A DNA stretch of 64,000 nucleotides from Echinimonas agarilytica (GTDB taxonomy: Bacteria; Pseudomonadota; Gammaproteobacteria; Enterobacterales; Neiellaceae), in assembly GCF_023703465.1 (NCBI RefSeq), contig NZ_JAMQGP010000003.1:62001-126000 (forward strand). Reading direction: 5' to 3'. Every line of letters begins with the position of its first letter. The stretch's first letter is position 1. The translations under genes and the position numbers were made by a program. The notes below the pieces were generated by a model that saw only the letters and a program-made list of their open reading frames with translations, was not told where the DNA came from and ran no database searches. This document shows positions 8,770 through 20,453 of the stretch, in pieces.

Positions 8770-10011
8770 ATGTCAGTGATGATGAGTCTGATCGGTATTG
8801 TCAGTTTACTTGCAGTTGGATACCTGCTGTCAGATAACCGTTCGGCGGTGCGTTGGAGAACGGTGGGAGGGGCATTTCTTATTCAAGCCAGTATTGCAGC
8901 GTTGGTGATCTACGTTCCGTTTGGGCAGCAAATTTTGCTGTCGATTACGAATGCGGTACAAAGCGTCATTGATAGCGCTCAAGTCGGTATATCGTTTTTA
9001 TTCGGCGGGCTGGGCACCGATGCCATGTTTGCCAATGGAGTTGGCTTCGTGTTTGCCGTTCGGGTATTGCCGATTATCGTATTTTTCTCCTCGCTGATCG
9101 CGGTGTTGTATTACCTAGGAGTGATGCAATGGGTGATTCGAGTGATTGGTGGCGCGCTGCAAAAGCTACTGAACATTAGCCGTCCTGAATCCATGTCGGC
9201 CACGGCTAACATTTTTGTGGGGCAAACCGAAGCGCCACTCGTAGTGAGACCGTTTATCCCCACTATGACCCAATCTGAACTATTTGCAATTATGGTGGGG
9301 GGGTTAGCATCGGTTGCTGGCTCTGTGTTGGCAGGCTATGCCGGCATGGGCGTAGAACTTAAATATCTGATTGCGGCCTGCTTTATGGCTGCACCAGGTG
9401 GCCTAATGATGGCAAAGCTCATGAAACCGGAAGTGGACGCTCCGCGCCAAGACATTCAAGAACTCGAAAATGAAGCGCAAGAAGATGCTCCGGCCAATGT
9501 CTTGGATGCTGCGGCTCAAGGCGCAAGCTCTGGTTTGAAATTAGCGTTAAATGTCGGGGCAATGTTACTGGCCTTTATCGCATTGATTGCTTTACTTAAC
9601 AGTATGGTTGGTGGTGTTGCAAGTTGGTTTGGCCAAGACGGCGTGAGTATTGAGTTATTGTTAGGGTATGTTTTTTCGCCACTCGCCTTTCTCATTGGTG
9701 TGCCTTGGTCTGAAGCCTTGCAAGCAGGCAGTTATATTGGCCAAAAGTTGGTGCTCAATGAGTTTATTGCCTACGCCGACTTTGTGGAAAATCGAGACGC
9801 GCTTTCTATTCACTCTCAACTTATTGTGACGTTCGCTTTGTGTGGTTTTGCAAACTTATCGTCCATCGCCATTTTGCTCGGGGGCATCGGTGGCATGGCT
9901 CCAAATCGACGCAGCGATATTGCCCGAATGGGCATCAAAGCGGTCGTGGCTGCGTCCATGGCTAATTTTATGAGTGCGGCATTAGCCGGGTTATTTTTCT
10001 CTTTGAGCTAA
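8770..10011 (+). CDS. nupC: Concentrative nucleoside transporter (CNT/NupC family)
   Basis: A 413-residue inner-membrane protein with about nine or ten hydrophobic segments and CNT signatures, including [12 protein letters not shown] and the later MSAAL-type helix end. CNT proteins bring nucleosides into the cell with protons or sodium. The ATG at 8770 has GGCAGGAG nine bases upstream and is preferred over a TTG at 8764. It lies between cdd and deoCABD, so it supplies their substrates. The NupC symbol is by family; the sodium or proton coupling was not determined. Confidence 0.9.
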   Translation: MSVMMSLIGIVSLLAVGYLLSDNRSAVRWRTVGGAFLIQASIAALVIYVPFGQQILLSITNAVQSVIDSAQVGISFLFGGLGTDAMFANGVGFVFAVRVLPIIVFFSSLIAVLYYLGVMQWVIRVIGGALQKLLNISRPESMSATANIFVGQTEAPLVVRPFIPTMTQSELFAIMVGGLASVAGSVLAGYAGMGVELKYLIAACFMAAPGGLMMAKLMKPEVDAPRQDIQELENEAQEDAPANVLDAAAQGASSGLKLALNVGAMLLAFIALIALLNSMVGGVASWFGQDGVSIELLLGYVFSPLAFLIGVPWSEALQAGSYIGQKLVLNEFIAYADFVENRDALSIHSQLIVTFALCGFANLSSIAILLGGIGGMAPNRRSDIARMGIKAVVAASMANFMSAALAGLFFSLS

Positions 10012-10247
10012 GGGCACCTCGTTTCATTGAACGGGTGATTTTAAATATATAAAGGGTAAAACCAGATCACTGAAGTTGTGGCTAAGCTGATGTTGTCACT
10101 GACTTTGTTAAAATCCTGTCTATTAAGACAGGGTTTGGTGTAGCATAGCGCATCAGTGAAAGTTTCGAAGCCTCGCACTTAGGGCAAACTGCTCGTTCAT
10201 AGTGCTGTGTTTTAGTTTTAATCGAAATGAAATGCGAAGGAATTACA

Positions 10248-11024
10248 ATGTCTTATTCACAGTCTGTCGCTCGCCAAGCCATTGCTTTGATGGATTTAAC
10301 ATCTCTGAATGATGACGATTCGGAAGCCGTTATTGCTGCACTTTGCGAAAAAGCGCACACCTCCTATGGTGATACGGCGGCTGTTTGTGTTTACCCCCAG
10401 TTTGTTGCCTTTGCCCTGAAGAGTCTGGCAAGTTTGGGTTTGTCGCATGTCAAAGTCGCTACGGTGACCAACTTTCCATCCGGTAGCTCTGATATCCAAA
10501 ACGCTGTGGAACAAACTCAATTAGCGGTTGCTGCAGGTGCTCATGAAGTGGATGTGGTTTATCCATACCACGCGCTTTTAGCAGGTGACCGAGACGTGGG
10601 CCTTGAGCTGGTAAAGCAATGTAAAGCAGCGTGTGGCCAGCATGCCCAACTGAAAGTGATCTTAGAAACTGGGGCGCTCGATAATCCCGAATTGATTCGT
10701 CAAGCGTCCATTGATGCGATTGAATCCGGTGCCGATTTCATCAAAACCAGTACTGGCAAAGTGGCGGTGAATGCCACGCTATCGGCGGCCCGAATTATGC
10801 TCACTACAATTGCAGAACTAAAGCCTTCTGTGGGCTTCAAACCTGCAGGCGGCATTCGCACTACAGAAGACGCCGCTCAATATATAGAATTGGCATCGGA
10901 CATCTTGGGGCCAGATTATGTTACAGCAGCGCGCTTTCGTTTGGGCGCTTCAAGCTTATTGACTCATTTACTGACGACTTTGGGTGACAACAGCGCACCT
11001 AAACCGAAAGCAGGAGACTATTAA
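10248..11024 (+). CDS. deoC: Deoxyribose-phosphate aldolase
   Basis: A 258-residue class I aldolase that cleaves 2-deoxyribose 5-phosphate to glyceraldehyde 3-phosphate and acetaldehyde. The Schiff-base lysine is in the FIKTSTGK segment and the second active-site lysine in VGFKPAGGIRT. The ATG at 10248 has GAAGGA upstream and the segment before it is not conserved. First gene of deoCABD; the stop is 2 bases before deoA. Confidence 0.97.
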   Translation: MSYSQSVARQAIALMDLTSLNDDDSEAVIAALCEKAHTSYGDTAAVCVYPQFVAFALKSLASLGLSHVKVATVTNFPSGSSDIQNAVEQTQLAVAAGAHEVDVVYPYHALLAGDRDVGLELVKQCKAACGQHAQLKVILETGALDNPELIRQASIDAIESGADFIKTSTGKVAVNATLSAARIMLTTIAELKPSVGFKPAGGIRTTEDAAQYIELASDILGPDYVTAARFRLGASSLLTHLLTTLGDNSAPKPKAGDY

Positions 11025-11026
11025 CT

Positions 11027-12364
11027 ATGTGGCTGGCGCAAGAAGTTATTCGACAAAAACGTGATGGCTCTGCTTTAGCAGAATCAGATATTTTAAGGTT
11101 TGTTCAGGGTATTACTGATGAATCGGTGAGCGAAGGACAAATTGCCGCAATGGCCATGGCTATTTATCTAAATGGCATGAATTTGAGTGAAAGAACAAAG
11201 CTGACTAAAGCGCTCAGAGATAGCGGCTCTGTCATGGAATGGATGGTTGATGGTCCCGTGGTCGACAAGCATTCGTCAGGCGGTGTGGGTGACTTTGTGA
11301 GCTTGGTGCTAGGGCCCATTCTTGCTGCTTGTGGTTGCTATGTGCCGATGATTTCAGGACGAGGCCTGGGGCATACGGGCGGTACACTCGATAAATTTGA
11401 CAGTATTGCAGGCTACAACACTCACCCTGATTTAGGCACATTTCGCCGCGTGGTGAAAGAGTGTGGTGTTGCTATTGTAGGGCAAACTGCAGAGCTTGCG
11501 CCGGCGGATGGCCGTTTATATTCAATTCGAGATGTGACCGGTACAGTTGAGTCGGTTGATTTGATCACCGCATCCATTCTTGCAAAGAAGCTCGCCGAAG
11601 GGCTTGATGTGCTGGTGATGGATGTGAAAGTCGGAAATGGGGCTTTCATGCAATCAATTGATGAAGGTTTAAAACTTGCCACTAGCATCGTGAATGTTGC
11701 AAATAACGCTGGTACCAATACCACTGCGCTTATTACCGACATGTCGCAGCCTTTGGCTCGCACCGCGGGCAACGCTCTTGAAATGAAAGAAGCCATTGCC
11801 TTGCTCAAAGGTGAAGTGAGAAGCCAACGGCTTTGGACGGTTACATTAGAGCTGGCGAAAACGGGTTTATGCGCTGCAGGCTTAGCAACATCGGATGCCG
11901 ATGCAGAAGCAAAAGTGATGCATGCATGGAAGTCTGGTAAAGCGGCCGAGCACTTCGAAAAAATGGTCTCGGAGTTGGGTGGTCCTAGCCATATTTTGAC
12001 TTCTTACGAACAGCATATGCCGAAAGCGATGATCACTAAGCCCGTATTGGCGTTACGAGACGGCTATGTTTATAGCACTCAAACCCGAGACATTGGTTTG
12101 GAACTGATCCCGTTGGGCGGAGCACGTAAGGTGCCATCAGACGACATTAACCATGCAGTTGGTCTTTCTGATCTGAAGTTCCCCGGAGAATATGTGAGCA
12201 AAGGACAACCGCTTGCAGTGATTCATGCAGAATCAGAAGAGGTTGCCAATCAAGTCTCTATTAACCTTCAGAATGCCTATCATTTATCCACACAAGCGCC
12301 CGAAGAGAACATTTTAATTCATCGGGTAATACCTGCATCTTCAGAACCTGGGAGCTCGTCGTGA
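11027..12364 (+). CDS. deoA: Thymidine phosphorylase
   Basis: A 445-residue pyrimidine nucleoside phosphorylase. Key segments are [10 protein letters not shown] and [15 protein letters not shown] (phosphate and base binding) and the C-terminal PYNP domain. It releases thymine and deoxyribose 1-phosphate, which DeoB isomerises to the DeoC substrate. The 3' end overlaps the GTG start of deoB by 4 bases. Confidence 0.97.
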   Translation: MWLAQEVIRQKRDGSALAESDILRFVQGITDESVSEGQIAAMAMAIYLNGMNLSERTKLTKALRDSGSVMEWMVDGPVVDKHSSGGVGDFVSLVLGPILAACGCYVPMISGRGLGHTGGTLDKFDSIAGYNTHPDLGTFRRVVKECGVAIVGQTAELAPADGRLYSIRDVTGTVESVDLITASILAKKLAEGLDVLVMDVKVGNGAFMQSIDEGLKLATSIVNVANNAGTNTTALITDMSQPLARTAGNALEMKEAIALLKGEVRSQRLWTVTLELAKTGLCAAGLATSDADAEAKVMHAWKSGKAAEHFEKMVSELGGPSHILTSYEQHMPKAMITKPVLALRDGYVYSTQTRDIGLELIPLGGARKVPSDDINHAVGLSDLKFPGEYVSKGQPLAVIHAESEEVANQVSINLQNAYHLSTQAPEENILIHRVIPASSEPGSSS

Positions 12365-13587
12365 AACGCGCATTGATTTTAGTGATGGATTCTTTTGGGG
12401 TCGGAGCTACCGAAGACGCTCATAAGTTTGGTGATGAAGGTTCAAACACTCTACTTCATATCGCTGAGCAATGTGCTGCAGGAAATGCAGAAGAAGGACG
12501 AACAGGGCCGCTAACGTTGCCCAACCTCAGTCGACTTGGGCTTGGTATTGCATGTAAGGAGAGTGGTGGAATTTTTCCTCCAGGGTTAGAACAAACGGCT
12601 TCAATTATTGGTGCGCATGGCTTCGCTGAAGAAATTTCGACTGGCAAAGATACGCCGAGTGGGCACTGGGAGTTAGCGGGTGTTCCTGTGACATTTGAAT
12701 GGGGCTACTTCAAGCAGCCCACAAATAGTTTTCCACCTGAATTAGTTGAAGAATTTTGTAAAAGAGCAGGCGTGGATGGCATTTTGGGAAATTGCCATGC
12801 TTCAGGAACAGAGATACTCGAACGTTTGGGCGAAGAACATTTGGCAACTCAGTTGCCCATTTGCTACACCTCTGCCGACAGTGTATTTCAAATTGCAGTT
12901 CATGAAGAGGTGTTTGGCCTCGGTCGGTTGTATGAAATTTGTAATATCGCCAGAGATTTGTGTGACGAATATAATATTGGCCGTGTGATCGCTCGGCCAT
13001 TTTTAGGCACGGCAGCTCATAACTTTGAACGCACTGGAAATCGCCGCGATTACTCTGTACTGCCACCTGCGCCAACGCTACTCGATAAATTACTTGCCGA
13101 TGGCGGCCAAGTCTTTAGCGTGGGCAAGATAGGCGATATTTTTGCGCACCAAGGAATTAGCCAGTACTACAAAGCAAATGGCAATGATGCATTATTCGAT
13201 AGCACCTTACAGGCATTGAATGATGCAGGAGATAGAACTTTAATTTTCTCCAATTTTGTAGATTTTGACATGTTGTACGGGCATCGCCGAAACGTTGCTG
13301 GCTACGCTGCGGCACTTGAACATTTTGATCAGCGTTTACCAGAGTTGCTGGCACAGCTAGGAGATGAAGACATTGTGATCTTAACGGCTGACCATGGCTG
13401 CGATCCAACATGGGAAGGCACTGATCATACCCGTGAACATGTTCCCGTTTTGGCCTTCGGTCAATCAATTCCACCTGAGAACTTAGGATTACGAACCAGC
13501 TTTGCAGATGTAGGGCAATCGCTCACATCATTCTTTGGTTTAACTCCTATGGCCTATGGCAAAAGCTTTATTCATTCCGAACGTTAG
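12361..13587 (+). CDS. deoB: Phosphopentomutase
   Basis: A 408-residue manganese-dependent alkaline-phosphatase-fold phosphopentomutase. The N-terminal [12 protein letters not shown] and the C-terminal [22 protein letters not shown] hold the metal ligands, and DTPSGHWE surrounds the phosphorylated Thr. It starts at a GTG overlapping the deoA stop. It interconverts (deoxy)ribose 1- and 5-phosphates between deoA/deoD and deoC. Confidence 0.97.
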   Translation: MKRALILVMDSFGVGATEDAHKFGDEGSNTLLHIAEQCAAGNAEEGRTGPLTLPNLSRLGLGIACKESGGIFPPGLEQTASIIGAHGFAEEISTGKDTPSGHWELAGVPVTFEWGYFKQPTNSFPPELVEEFCKRAGVDGILGNCHASGTEILERLGEEHLATQLPICYTSADSVFQIAVHEEVFGLGRLYEICNIARDLCDEYNIGRVIARPFLGTAAHNFERTGNRRDYSVLPPAPTLLDKLLADGGQVFSVGKIGDIFAHQGISQYYKANGNDALFDSTLQALNDAGDRTLIFSNFVDFDMLYGHRRNVAGYAAALEHFDQRLPELLAQLGDEDIVILTADHGCDPTWEGTDHTREHVPVLAFGQSIPPENLGLRTSFADVGQSLTSFFGLTPMAYGKSFIHSER

Positions 13588-13658
13588 CCGTTCGACACAA
13601 CAATAACGAGCTGAAAAATTATTTCGGCGACCACCGATAAGAAGTAACAGGACAACTT

Positions 13659-14366
13659 ATGAGTACTCCACATATTCACGCGAAAGCCGGGGATTTTGCC
13701 GACACAGTATTAATGCCGGGCGATCCGCTTCGAGCTAAATACATTGCAGACACTTATCTAACCAATGTAAAGCAAGTTAATAGTGTACGAAATATGCTTG
13801 GTTTTACCGGCGAATTTAAAGGCCAGCGGGTTTCTGTGATGGGCTCGGGAATGGGCATTCCATCCATCTCTATCTATGCTAAAGAACTGTATACGGAATA
13901 TGGTGTTAAAAACATTATTCGGGTAGGAAGCTGTGGTGCGGTTCAAGAAGATGTCAAACTCAGAGATGTGATTTTAGCGCAAGGCGCTTGTACTGATTCA
14001 GGCGCCAACCGTACTCGCTTTAAAGGGTATGACTTTGCTGCGATTGCTGACTTTGGGTTGCTTTCTTCTGCGTCACAAGCTGCCAGCAAACGTGGTCTTA
14101 AAGTACATGTGGGTAATGTGTTTTCTGCGGACTTGTTTTACACGCCCGACACTGAGATGTTTGGTGTTATGACCAAACACCAAATCTTAGCGGTGGAAAT
14201 GGAAGCGGCTGGCTTGTACGGTGTTGCAGCTGAGTTTGGTGGCAAAGCGCTGTCGGTTCTGACCGTTAGTGATCATATTTTAACCGGTGAACAGACAACA
14301 GCAGGTGAACGTGAAACCACGTTTAACGATATGATGGAGCTAACGCTCGACGCAGTGGCAGAATAA
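13659..14366 (+). CDS. deoD: Purine nucleoside phosphorylase, DeoD type
   Basis: A 235-residue hexameric-type phosphorylase (short form) with [19 protein letters not shown] (phosphate binding) and [11 protein letters not shown], and the catalytic-Asp region VSDHI. It completes the deoCABD set and splits purine (deoxy)ribonucleosides. It is 71 bases after deoB and followed by a strong hairpin. Confidence 0.97.
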   Translation: MSTPHIHAKAGDFADTVLMPGDPLRAKYIADTYLTNVKQVNSVRNMLGFTGEFKGQRVSVMGSGMGIPSISIYAKELYTEYGVKNIIRVGSCGAVQEDVKLRDVILAQGACTDSGANRTRFKGYDFAAIADFGLLSSASQAASKRGLKVHVGNVFSADLFYTPDTEMFGVMTKHQILAVEMEAAGLYGVAAEFGGKALSVLTVSDHILTGEQTTAGERETTFNDMMELTLDAVAE

Positions 14367-14370
14367 TAAT

Positions 14371-14401
14371 GAAGAAGCGTTAAGCATGTTAACGCTTCTT
14401 C
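14371..14401 (+). terminator. Terminator after deoD
   Basis: A perfect 13-bp stem (GAAGAAGCGTTAA / TTAACGCTTCTTC) with a 5-base loop starts 4 bases after the deoD stop. The T-rich sequence after it is not a pure T-run. It overlaps a spurious 5' extension of the next gene, which argues for the later gltS start. Confidence 0.8.
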
Positions 14402-14550
14402 TTATTCTCGTCTTCATTTTCTTCCGTTTTCCCTTCGTTCTGCAAACTCATACCGCAATTAAATCAACTTCAACCTCTTTTATTTCTGCGCTGTCACAAT
14501 TTAGAGCTAGGCTATACACTATTGGTAATAGTTATAGGTGGAGTTCTTCA

Positions 14551-15786
14551 ATGGAAGGCTGGGTATTTGAAAATGGAGTTTTAAGCTTTAACTCCTTTTT
14601 TACGGTAACAATGGGTATCGTTGTTTTATTTTTAGGGCGAAGACTAAATCAGAGCGTTGGTTTTCTTCGTGAATTTAGTATTCCTGAGCCCGTTACGGGC
14701 GGAATTGTGTTTTCAATTCTTTTTGCGCTTATCTATGCCACAACATCGGTTGAGATCGAGTTTGACCTTACCGCGCGTGATGTATTGCTTGTTTATTTCT
14801 TCACCACAATCGGTATTAACTCCAGCTTAAAAGACTTGTTAAAAGGTGGAATGCCTTTAGTTATCTTGCTCGGGCTGACCATCGGCTACATGGTCATTCA
14901 GAACTTAACCGGTATTACCATTGCTTCGTTATTCGACCTTCAACCCGCGGTGGGCCTATTGGGTGGTTCGGTATCGCTTATTGGGGGACATGGTACTGCC
15001 ATTGCGTGGGCTCCGCGTATTGGTGAAGAGTACGGCGTTGTGAGTGCCATGGAAATTGGTATTGCCAGTGCAACCTTTGGCCTGATTTTGGCGTCACTGA
15101 TGGGCGGGCCGATCGCTAAGTTCCTTATTAATCGCCATGGACTTACGCCCGCCAAAAAAGAGCAATTAGATGTTGGTCTAAATGAGCCTGCGAATGCTAA
15201 ACCCATCACAGGGTATGACTTTTTGGATGCGGTCTTCTCCATTCACATTTGTGTAGTGGTGGGATTGGTTTTGAATGAGGTTGTTGCTCAAGCAGGGTTG
15301 CAATTGCCCTTGTTTGTGACGTGTTTGTTCGCGGGTATTATCATCACCAATATCATTCCAGATAATTATCCTCGCTTGTCGGGCACTAAATGGCCTTCAA
15401 GACAGCCTGCTATCGCGCTGATTGCCGATATTTCATTGGGTACGTTTTTAGCCATGTCGTTAATGAGCATGCAGCTTTGGACTCTAATTGACTTAGCGGG
15501 CCCCATCTTCACGATTTTGGCGGCGCAATTTGTCGTGGCAATTTTGGTGAATATATTAATTGTGTTCCCAGCGATGGGTAAAAACTACGACGCTGCGGTA
15601 GTTTGCTCTGGTTTCGGGGGGATTTCATTGGGCTCAACACCCACGGCAATGGCGAATATGTCGGCAGTATCTCAGCGTTACGGGGCATCTCATTTAGCCT
15701 TTATTATCGTTCCACTGGTATGCGCATTCTTCATTGATTTAGTGAATGCATTGATGATTCCATTCTTCTTAGCCAACTTTGGTTAA
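14551..15786 (+). CDS. gltS: Sodium:glutamate symporter GltS
   Basis: A 411-residue inner-membrane carrier of the GltS (ESS) family with about ten membrane segments and two inverted halves; GGSVSLIGGHGTAIAWAP and GFGGISLGSTPTAMANM are the paired re-entrant-loop motifs. It takes up glutamate with sodium. The ATG at 14551 is preceded by AGGTGGAG, while an in-frame start 165 bases upstream would run through the deoD terminator. Confidence 0.93.
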   Translation: MEGWVFENGVLSFNSFFTVTMGIVVLFLGRRLNQSVGFLREFSIPEPVTGGIVFSILFALIYATTSVEIEFDLTARDVLLVYFFTTIGINSSLKDLLKGGMPLVILLGLTIGYMVIQNLTGITIASLFDLQPAVGLLGGSVSLIGGHGTAIAWAPRIGEEYGVVSAMEIGIASATFGLILASLMGGPIAKFLINRHGLTPAKKEQLDVGLNEPANAKPITGYDFLDAVFSIHICVVVGLVLNEVVAQAGLQLPLFVTCLFAGIIITNIIPDNYPRLSGTKWPSRQPAIALIADISLGTFLAMSLMSMQLWTLIDLAGPIFTILAAQFVVAILVNILIVFPAMGKNYDAAVVCSGFGGISLGSTPTAMANMSAVSQRYGASHLAFIIVPLVCAFFIDLVNALMIPFFLANFG

Positions 15787-15798
15787 GACTTACATCAC

Positions 15799-15833
15799 TA
15801 AAAAAAGCGCGGTTTTCAACCGCGCTTTTTTAT
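15799..15833. terminator. Bidirectional terminator between gltS and the GGDEF gene
   Basis: AAAAAAGCGCGGTT and AACCGCGCTTTTTT form a GC-rich stem flanked by A- and T-runs, placed between the convergent gltS and the LacI-like/GGDEF gene. It should work in both directions. Confidence 0.88.
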
Positions 15834-15859
15834 TACAAGATTAAGATCAGAAGCTTTTA

Positions 15860-17764
15860 TTACTGAAAGGCATCTAGCCGATATTTTTTCTTACTTTCTG
15901 TTTTGTTTTCATAGAGGCGTTTGTCCGCCTCATCCAAAGCGATTTTAAGTCGTTCTTTGCCTCCGCCGTGATATGCTGCAAAACCAATAGCTGCGGATAT
16001 CTCAAACGGCATGCCAGAGGCTTTATTGTACTTCTTTAGTGCAGATGCAAAGCGCTGGATGAGTGTATCGATATCCGATTCATCGCAACGTTTTGCACAA
16101 ATGATAAATTCATCTCCGCCGATTCTGCCAATAATATCTTCCTCCCTGAAGCTTTCCCTTAACACATTCGCGATCAAACAAATCGCCTGATCGCCGGTTT
16201 GATGGCCGTAGGTGTCATTGATCATTTTCAGGTAGTTAATATCGGTATAAAAAATTAAACAGTCTCGTGGCTCTCTACTGGATACAGCATAGCTTTCCAC
16301 CAGTTCGAAAAAACCACGCCGGTTGTACAGCTGAGTGAGTTCATCCCGAATGGATATGCTCTCGAGCTTCTTATTGAGTGCGTGAAGCTCGGAGTTGGCT
16401 GATTTAAGCGCCAGTAAAGTCGACTTCATTTTAACCGTAGCGGCAGCCTTTGCCTCAAATAGCAAGGCGGCATTGAGTGCTTGAGCCACTAAGCAGCGAA
16501 TGTTTTCCATATCTTCAAGGCGCCCAACCGATGCATCGAAGACAATAAAGCCAAAATGATTATCATTGAAAAATAAAGGTTTTAGAATAAGATCTTGTTG
16601 GCGTTCCGAACTCCAGAATGGGTTGGGAAACAGCTCTTTTGTGCTAAACGGAGTTGGGGTTGCAAGCGGCACACGCTGATTATCTTGATATGCAAAAATC
16701 AATGAAGAATGTTCAGCGAGTGCTTGTTGATTACTTTCATCATCTTTGTCATACAGTGCGATATAGCAGCTTTTGATTTTAAAATGCGGCAAGGTGATCG
16801 CGAGCTGCTCTAGCAGTTCGTCTACTTTATAGCTTTGAATCATCTCCTGAACTTTATAAGCAATAGAGAAGAATTGAGTTTGCGTGCTGCTTTCCACATC
16901 ATCCAATGGTTTACAGCCGCAGCTGCGACGATAAACCGGCTTGGTGGTCAACAATATGTCCATTGGCGGTTGACGTTCTTTGGCCTGCAATTTGAGCTCT
17001 TCGAAGCTTTGCCGTGCGATTTCATCAAAAGGTTGGCCCACAGTAGTGAGCGATGGCCTTACAAAAAAACTATTGGGAGAGTTATCAAAACCGGTAATCG
17101 CAATAGAGTTGCCTATTTCAGGTGCGTGTCGATGAAGATAGTCAATTGCCGCGATGGCCATGTCGTCATTTGAGAATACAGCGGCGTCAATTGCCTCGTT
17201 GTTGTGTAGCTCGATGAGTGTTTTGGCTGCACGAATACCTGATGCTGGGGTAAAGTCACCTTCAATGATGTGGTGCTTTACGTCTCTTTCATGCACAACG
17301 CTGTTAAATGCTTTTAAGCGCGCTTTTGCTTCAGGGCTTGAATGAGCACCACTGATAAATGCCAAATTTTTAAAGTGATGGAGCCGGATTAAATGATCGA
17401 CAACCTCAACCATGCCGACCGAGTCATCTAGCAGAATGTTGGTTGCACCATCAAATCTAAGATTGAGACTGACTACAGGAATATGGAAGCGATTTAAAAA
17501 CCAACGGTTTCGGTCTTCTTCGTTCATAAAACCAAGCAATGAACCGGAACATACAATAAGCCCATCTAAGCGATCTTCGTCAATGAACTCAAAAGCTAGG
17601 TTGTGTTGTTTGTCTTGATAGAGCGTGCTGTCGATACAACGCCCTTCAAAAACCACAAGGTCTATATCAAAGATGCGAGCTTGTTCTTTAAGCGCATTAA
17701 ATAATGGCCATTGATAGTTGCCACATATCTCATTTGACATGAGCCCGATTCTGAGACGATTCAT
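15860..17764 (-). CDS. LacI-type sugar-sensor diguanylate cyclase (PBP-like + GGDEF)
   Basis: A 634-residue protein joining a LacI/periplasmic-binding-type ligand domain (residues 1 to about 285; segments such as GLIVCSGSL, IDAAVFSNDDMAIAAI and ITGFDNS match the family) to a central region of about 150 residues (GAF-like in size), a short coiled coil, and a C-terminal GGDEF domain (about 465-630) with an intact GGDEF and an RxxD inhibitory site five residues before it. There is no N-terminal LacI helix-turn-helix and no signal peptide, so it is predicted to sense a cytoplasmic ligand and make cyclic-di-GMP. It is not a DNA-binding repressor. Ligand unknown; the LacI-like fold suggests a sugar or nucleoside. 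Confidence 0.85.
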   Translation of the reverse strand: MNRLRIGLMSNEICGNYQWPLFNALKEQARIFDIDLVVFEGRCIDSTLYQDKQHNLAFEFIDEDRLDGLIVCSGSLLGFMNEEDRNRWFLNRFHIPVVSLNLRFDGATNILLDDSVGMVEVVDHLIRLHHFKNLAFISGAHSSPEAKARLKAFNSVVHERDVKHHIIEGDFTPASGIRAAKTLIELHNNEAIDAAVFSNDDMAIAAIDYLHRHAPEIGNSIAITGFDNSPNSFFVRPSLTTVGQPFDEIARQSFEELKLQAKERQPPMDILLTTKPVYRRSCGCKPLDDVESSTQTQFFSIAYKVQEMIQSYKVDELLEQLAITLPHFKIKSCYIALYDKDDESNQQALAEHSSLIFAYQDNQRVPLATPTPFSTKELFPNPFWSSERQQDLILKPLFFNDNHFGFIVFDASVGRLEDMENIRCLVAQALNAALLFEAKAAATVKMKSTLLALKSANSELHALNKKLESISIRDELTQLYNRRGFFELVESYAVSSREPRDCLIFYTDINYLKMINDTYGHQTGDQAICLIANVLRESFREEDIIGRIGGDEFIICAKRCDESDIDTLIQRFASALKKYNKASGMPFEISAAIGFAAYHGGGKERLKIALDEADKRLYENKTESKKKYRLDAFQ

Positions 17765-18062
17765 TTGACTGCCTTTATTTCACTCTAAAACGTTCCGGCC
17801 TGCGACAATATTACATGATTGTTAACGAGAAACATGCATATAAAATGCCGCGTTTTCCTATCCAATTCTATAATAAATCATGCTATTTGAGAGCCGACAC
17901 ATGACTTACATGCAGCTTAAGTGATAGCGGGCACATATTTATTGTCATTTGGTTCGTCATAAATTCGGTGAGTCGCTGGGGTATATGTATCATTGCGCTG
18001 AATTAGTCAGCAGACTTCGCGGTGTGTATAATCCGCAGCCAAATAACTAAGGTACACCACAC

Positions 18063-20369
18063 ATGCGTCTTCACACCAATGTTACAGCCATTAATGACTA
18101 CCCCAAATATTGGGCAGAGTGTTATGGAACGGCACCATTCTTACCCACCTCACGACAAGAGATGGATGAGCTCGGTTGGGATAGCTGCGACATTGTTTTA
18201 GTGACCGGTGATGCATACGTGGATCACCCTAGTTTTGGTATGGCCGTTGTGGGACGTCTACTGGAATCGCAAGGCTTCCGAGTTGGAATTATTGCTCAAC
18301 CGAAATGGGACAGCAAAGACGCCTTTATGGCTCTGGGTAAGCCAAACCTATTTTTTGGTATCACAGCCGGTAATATGGACTCAATGATTAACCGGTACAC
18401 GGCTGATCGAAAATTACGACATGACGATGCTTACACGCCTAATAATGAAGGTGGAAAGCGTCCCGACCGTGCCGTGCTGGTGTACTCTCAACGTTGCCGT
18501 GAAGCATACAAAGGCGTTCCGCTGATTCTGGGTGGCATTGAGGCAAGCTTGCGCCGTATTGCCCATTATGATTATTGGTCTGATAAAGTTCGTCGTTCGG
18601 TTTTGTTTGATGCCAAAGGCGATATTTTACTGTTTGGCAATGCCGAACGAGCATTAGTCGAAGTGGCGCACCGCTTGGCTAATGGCGAAGATATCAAAAG
18701 CATGACCAATATTCGTGGTACCGCTGTGAACCTTGCAGAGGCGCCCGAACACTACAAGGTCATTGACTCCAGTCGTATTGAAAAACCGGGAAAAGCCTAT
18801 GTGCCGGTCAATCCATATGAATACGAAACAAAATGCGAAACCAACAAAGTCGACACCGCAGCGCCACAAGAAGTAGAAGCGCAAGTAGTGACTGTGCGGC
18901 CATCTCGGCATGATGCTAAAACAACCGCAGTGCGTTTGCCGCCGTTTGAGAAGCTTAAAAATGATCGGGTGTTGTACGCACACGCGAGCCGGATCATGCA
19001 TTTGGAAACCAATCCCTATTCAGGGCGAGCGTTGTTACAGCGTCATGGTGATCGTGAATTGTGGGTGAATCAAGCGCCCATACCTCTGAGTACAGAAGAG
19101 ATGGATTTTGTGTTTGGTTTGCCATATGCACGGGTGCCGCACCCAATGTATGGCAAAGCTAAGATTCCCGCTTACGACATGATTAAAACGTCGGTGAACA
19201 TCATGCGAGGCTGTTTTGGCGGGTGTTCATTCTGCTCTATTACCGAACACGAAGGCCGTATTATTCAAAACCGTTCGAAAGAGTCGATTTTGAATGAAAT
19301 GGAAGAAATTCGTGACAAAGTTCCTGGTTTTACAGGCGTTATCTCCGATTTAGGTGGCCCTACCGCAAACATGTACCGATTGGGGTGTATGGACCCGAAG
19401 GCAGAAGTGAATTGTCGCCGTCCGTCGTGTGTGTTTCCAGAAATTTGTAAGAAGCTCGACACTGACCACCAACACACAATCGACCTCTACAAAAGTGCGC
19501 GTAAAGTGCCTGGTATCAAGAAGGTGATGATTGCGTCGGGTGTGCGTTATGACTTAGCCATTGAGTCGCCTGAATATGTTAAGGAATTGGTGACGCATCA
19601 TGTGGGTGGATACTTAAAAATTGCCCCAGAACATACCGAAAAAGCACCTTTAGATTTGATGATGAAACCGGGCATGGGCACTTATGATAAATTTAAAGAA
19701 ATGTTTGAGAAGTACAGTGCTGAAGCGGGTAAAAAACAGTATCTCATCCCCTATTTTATTTCCGCACATCCCGGAACGACTGACGATGACATGGTGAATC
19801 TTGCCTTGTGGTTAAAAAATAATGACTTCCAAACAGACCAAGTACAGAACTTTTATCCTTCGCCTATGTGTAATGCAACATCGATGTATTACTCCGAAAC
19901 AAACCCGCTGAAACGTGTGAAATATAAGAAACGGCAAGAAGTTGTGATCCCAAAAGGAGACCGGCAGCGTCGTTTGCATAAAGCCTTTTTGCGATACCAC
20001 GATCCGGCCAATTGGAAAGTGATTCGTGAGGCGCTCACAGCCATGGGTAAAAAGCATCTGATTGGTGATAAACCCAGTTGTTTGGTTCCGGCTGAAGACT
20101 TTTCAGCACAAACACCTGCTGAGCGCAGGCGTTCGGGGCGTCATGGCTCCAACCGATTTGCCACCAAGCATACCAAAGGCCAGCCTGATATCCGAACAGA
20201 TGGTTCAGCAACTGGTCCACATAGTGGCAAACCTAAACCGACTGCAGGGCAGGGACGTCCGGGCCAAAAATCGACTTCGAATCAAGGCGGAAAATCGTCG
20301 GCAAGCCCTCATGGTGGCGTAGCCGCCAAGCGAGGTAAGGGCAAATCCAAGAGTAGAGCGGGTCGCTGA
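18063..20369 (+). CDS. ygiQ: YgiQ-family radical SAM protein
   Basis: A 768-residue protein highly like E. coli YgiQ from the N-terminus ([20 protein letters not shown]) onward. The radical SAM cluster motif CxxxCxxC is Cys384, Cys388 and Cys391 ([12 protein letters not shown]). It has the family's YgiQ N-terminal domain before the radical SAM core. The last 80 residues form a basic, low-complexity tail rich in Gly, Ser, Lys and Arg, which suggests nucleic-acid binding. The substrate is not established. A good terminator follows. Confidence 0.9.
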   Translation: MRLHTNVTAINDYPKYWAECYGTAPFLPTSRQEMDELGWDSCDIVLVTGDAYVDHPSFGMAVVGRLLESQGFRVGIIAQPKWDSKDAFMALGKPNLFFGITAGNMDSMINRYTADRKLRHDDAYTPNNEGGKRPDRAVLVYSQRCREAYKGVPLILGGIEASLRRIAHYDYWSDKVRRSVLFDAKGDILLFGNAERALVEVAHRLANGEDIKSMTNIRGTAVNLAEAPEHYKVIDSSRIEKPGKAYVPVNPYEYETKCETNKVDTAAPQEVEAQVVTVRPSRHDAKTTAVRLPPFEKLKNDRVLYAHASRIMHLETNPYSGRALLQRHGDRELWVNQAPIPLSTEEMDFVFGLPYARVPHPMYGKAKIPAYDMIKTSVNIMRGCFGGCSFCSITEHEGRIIQNRSKESILNEMEEIRDKVPGFTGVISDLGGPTANMYRLGCMDPKAEVNCRRPSCVFPEICKKLDTDHQHTIDLYKSARKVPGIKKVMIASGVRYDLAIESPEYVKELVTHHVGGYLKIAPEHTEKAPLDLMMKPGMGTYDKFKEMFEKYSAEAGKKQYLIPYFISAHPGTTDDDMVNLALWLKNNDFQTDQVQNFYPSPMCNATSMYYSETNPLKRVKYKKRQEVVIPKGDRQRRLHKAFLRYHDPANWKVIREALTAMGKKHLIGDKPSCLVPAEDFSAQTPAERRRSGRHGSNRFATKHTKGQPDIRTDGSATGPHSGKPKPTAGQGRPGQKSTSNQGGKSSASPHGGVAAKRGKGKSKSRAGR

Positions 20370-20398
20370 TTTGCAACTAGGCGCTTAGGCAGATACAA

Positions 20399-20434
20399 AA
20401 AAGCCCTGTTCCGAATGGTCGGAACAGGGCTTTT
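20399..20434. terminator. Bidirectional terminator between ygiQ and crr
   Basis: A 16-bp perfect stem (AAAAGCCCTGTTCCGA / TCGGAACAGGGCTTTT) with a 4-base loop lies between the convergent ygiQ and crr genes, with A- and T-rich flanks. A very strong intrinsic terminator for both. Confidence 0.92.
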
Positions 20435-20453
20435 AAGTTATTGAGTCATCGTA

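Noticed and set aside
10111-10134. A CCTGTC/GACAGG hairpin before deoC as terminator of nupC
   Set aside because: The stem is only 6 bp and the T-run is broken; it could be chance, so it is not listed.
14386-14550. An upstream start for gltS
   Set aside because: It runs through the deoD terminator hairpin, and the ATG at 14551 has a strong ribosome site.
15860-17764. LacI-like gene as the repressor for galE or the deo genes
   Set aside because: No helix-turn-helix; a GGDEF domain is present instead.
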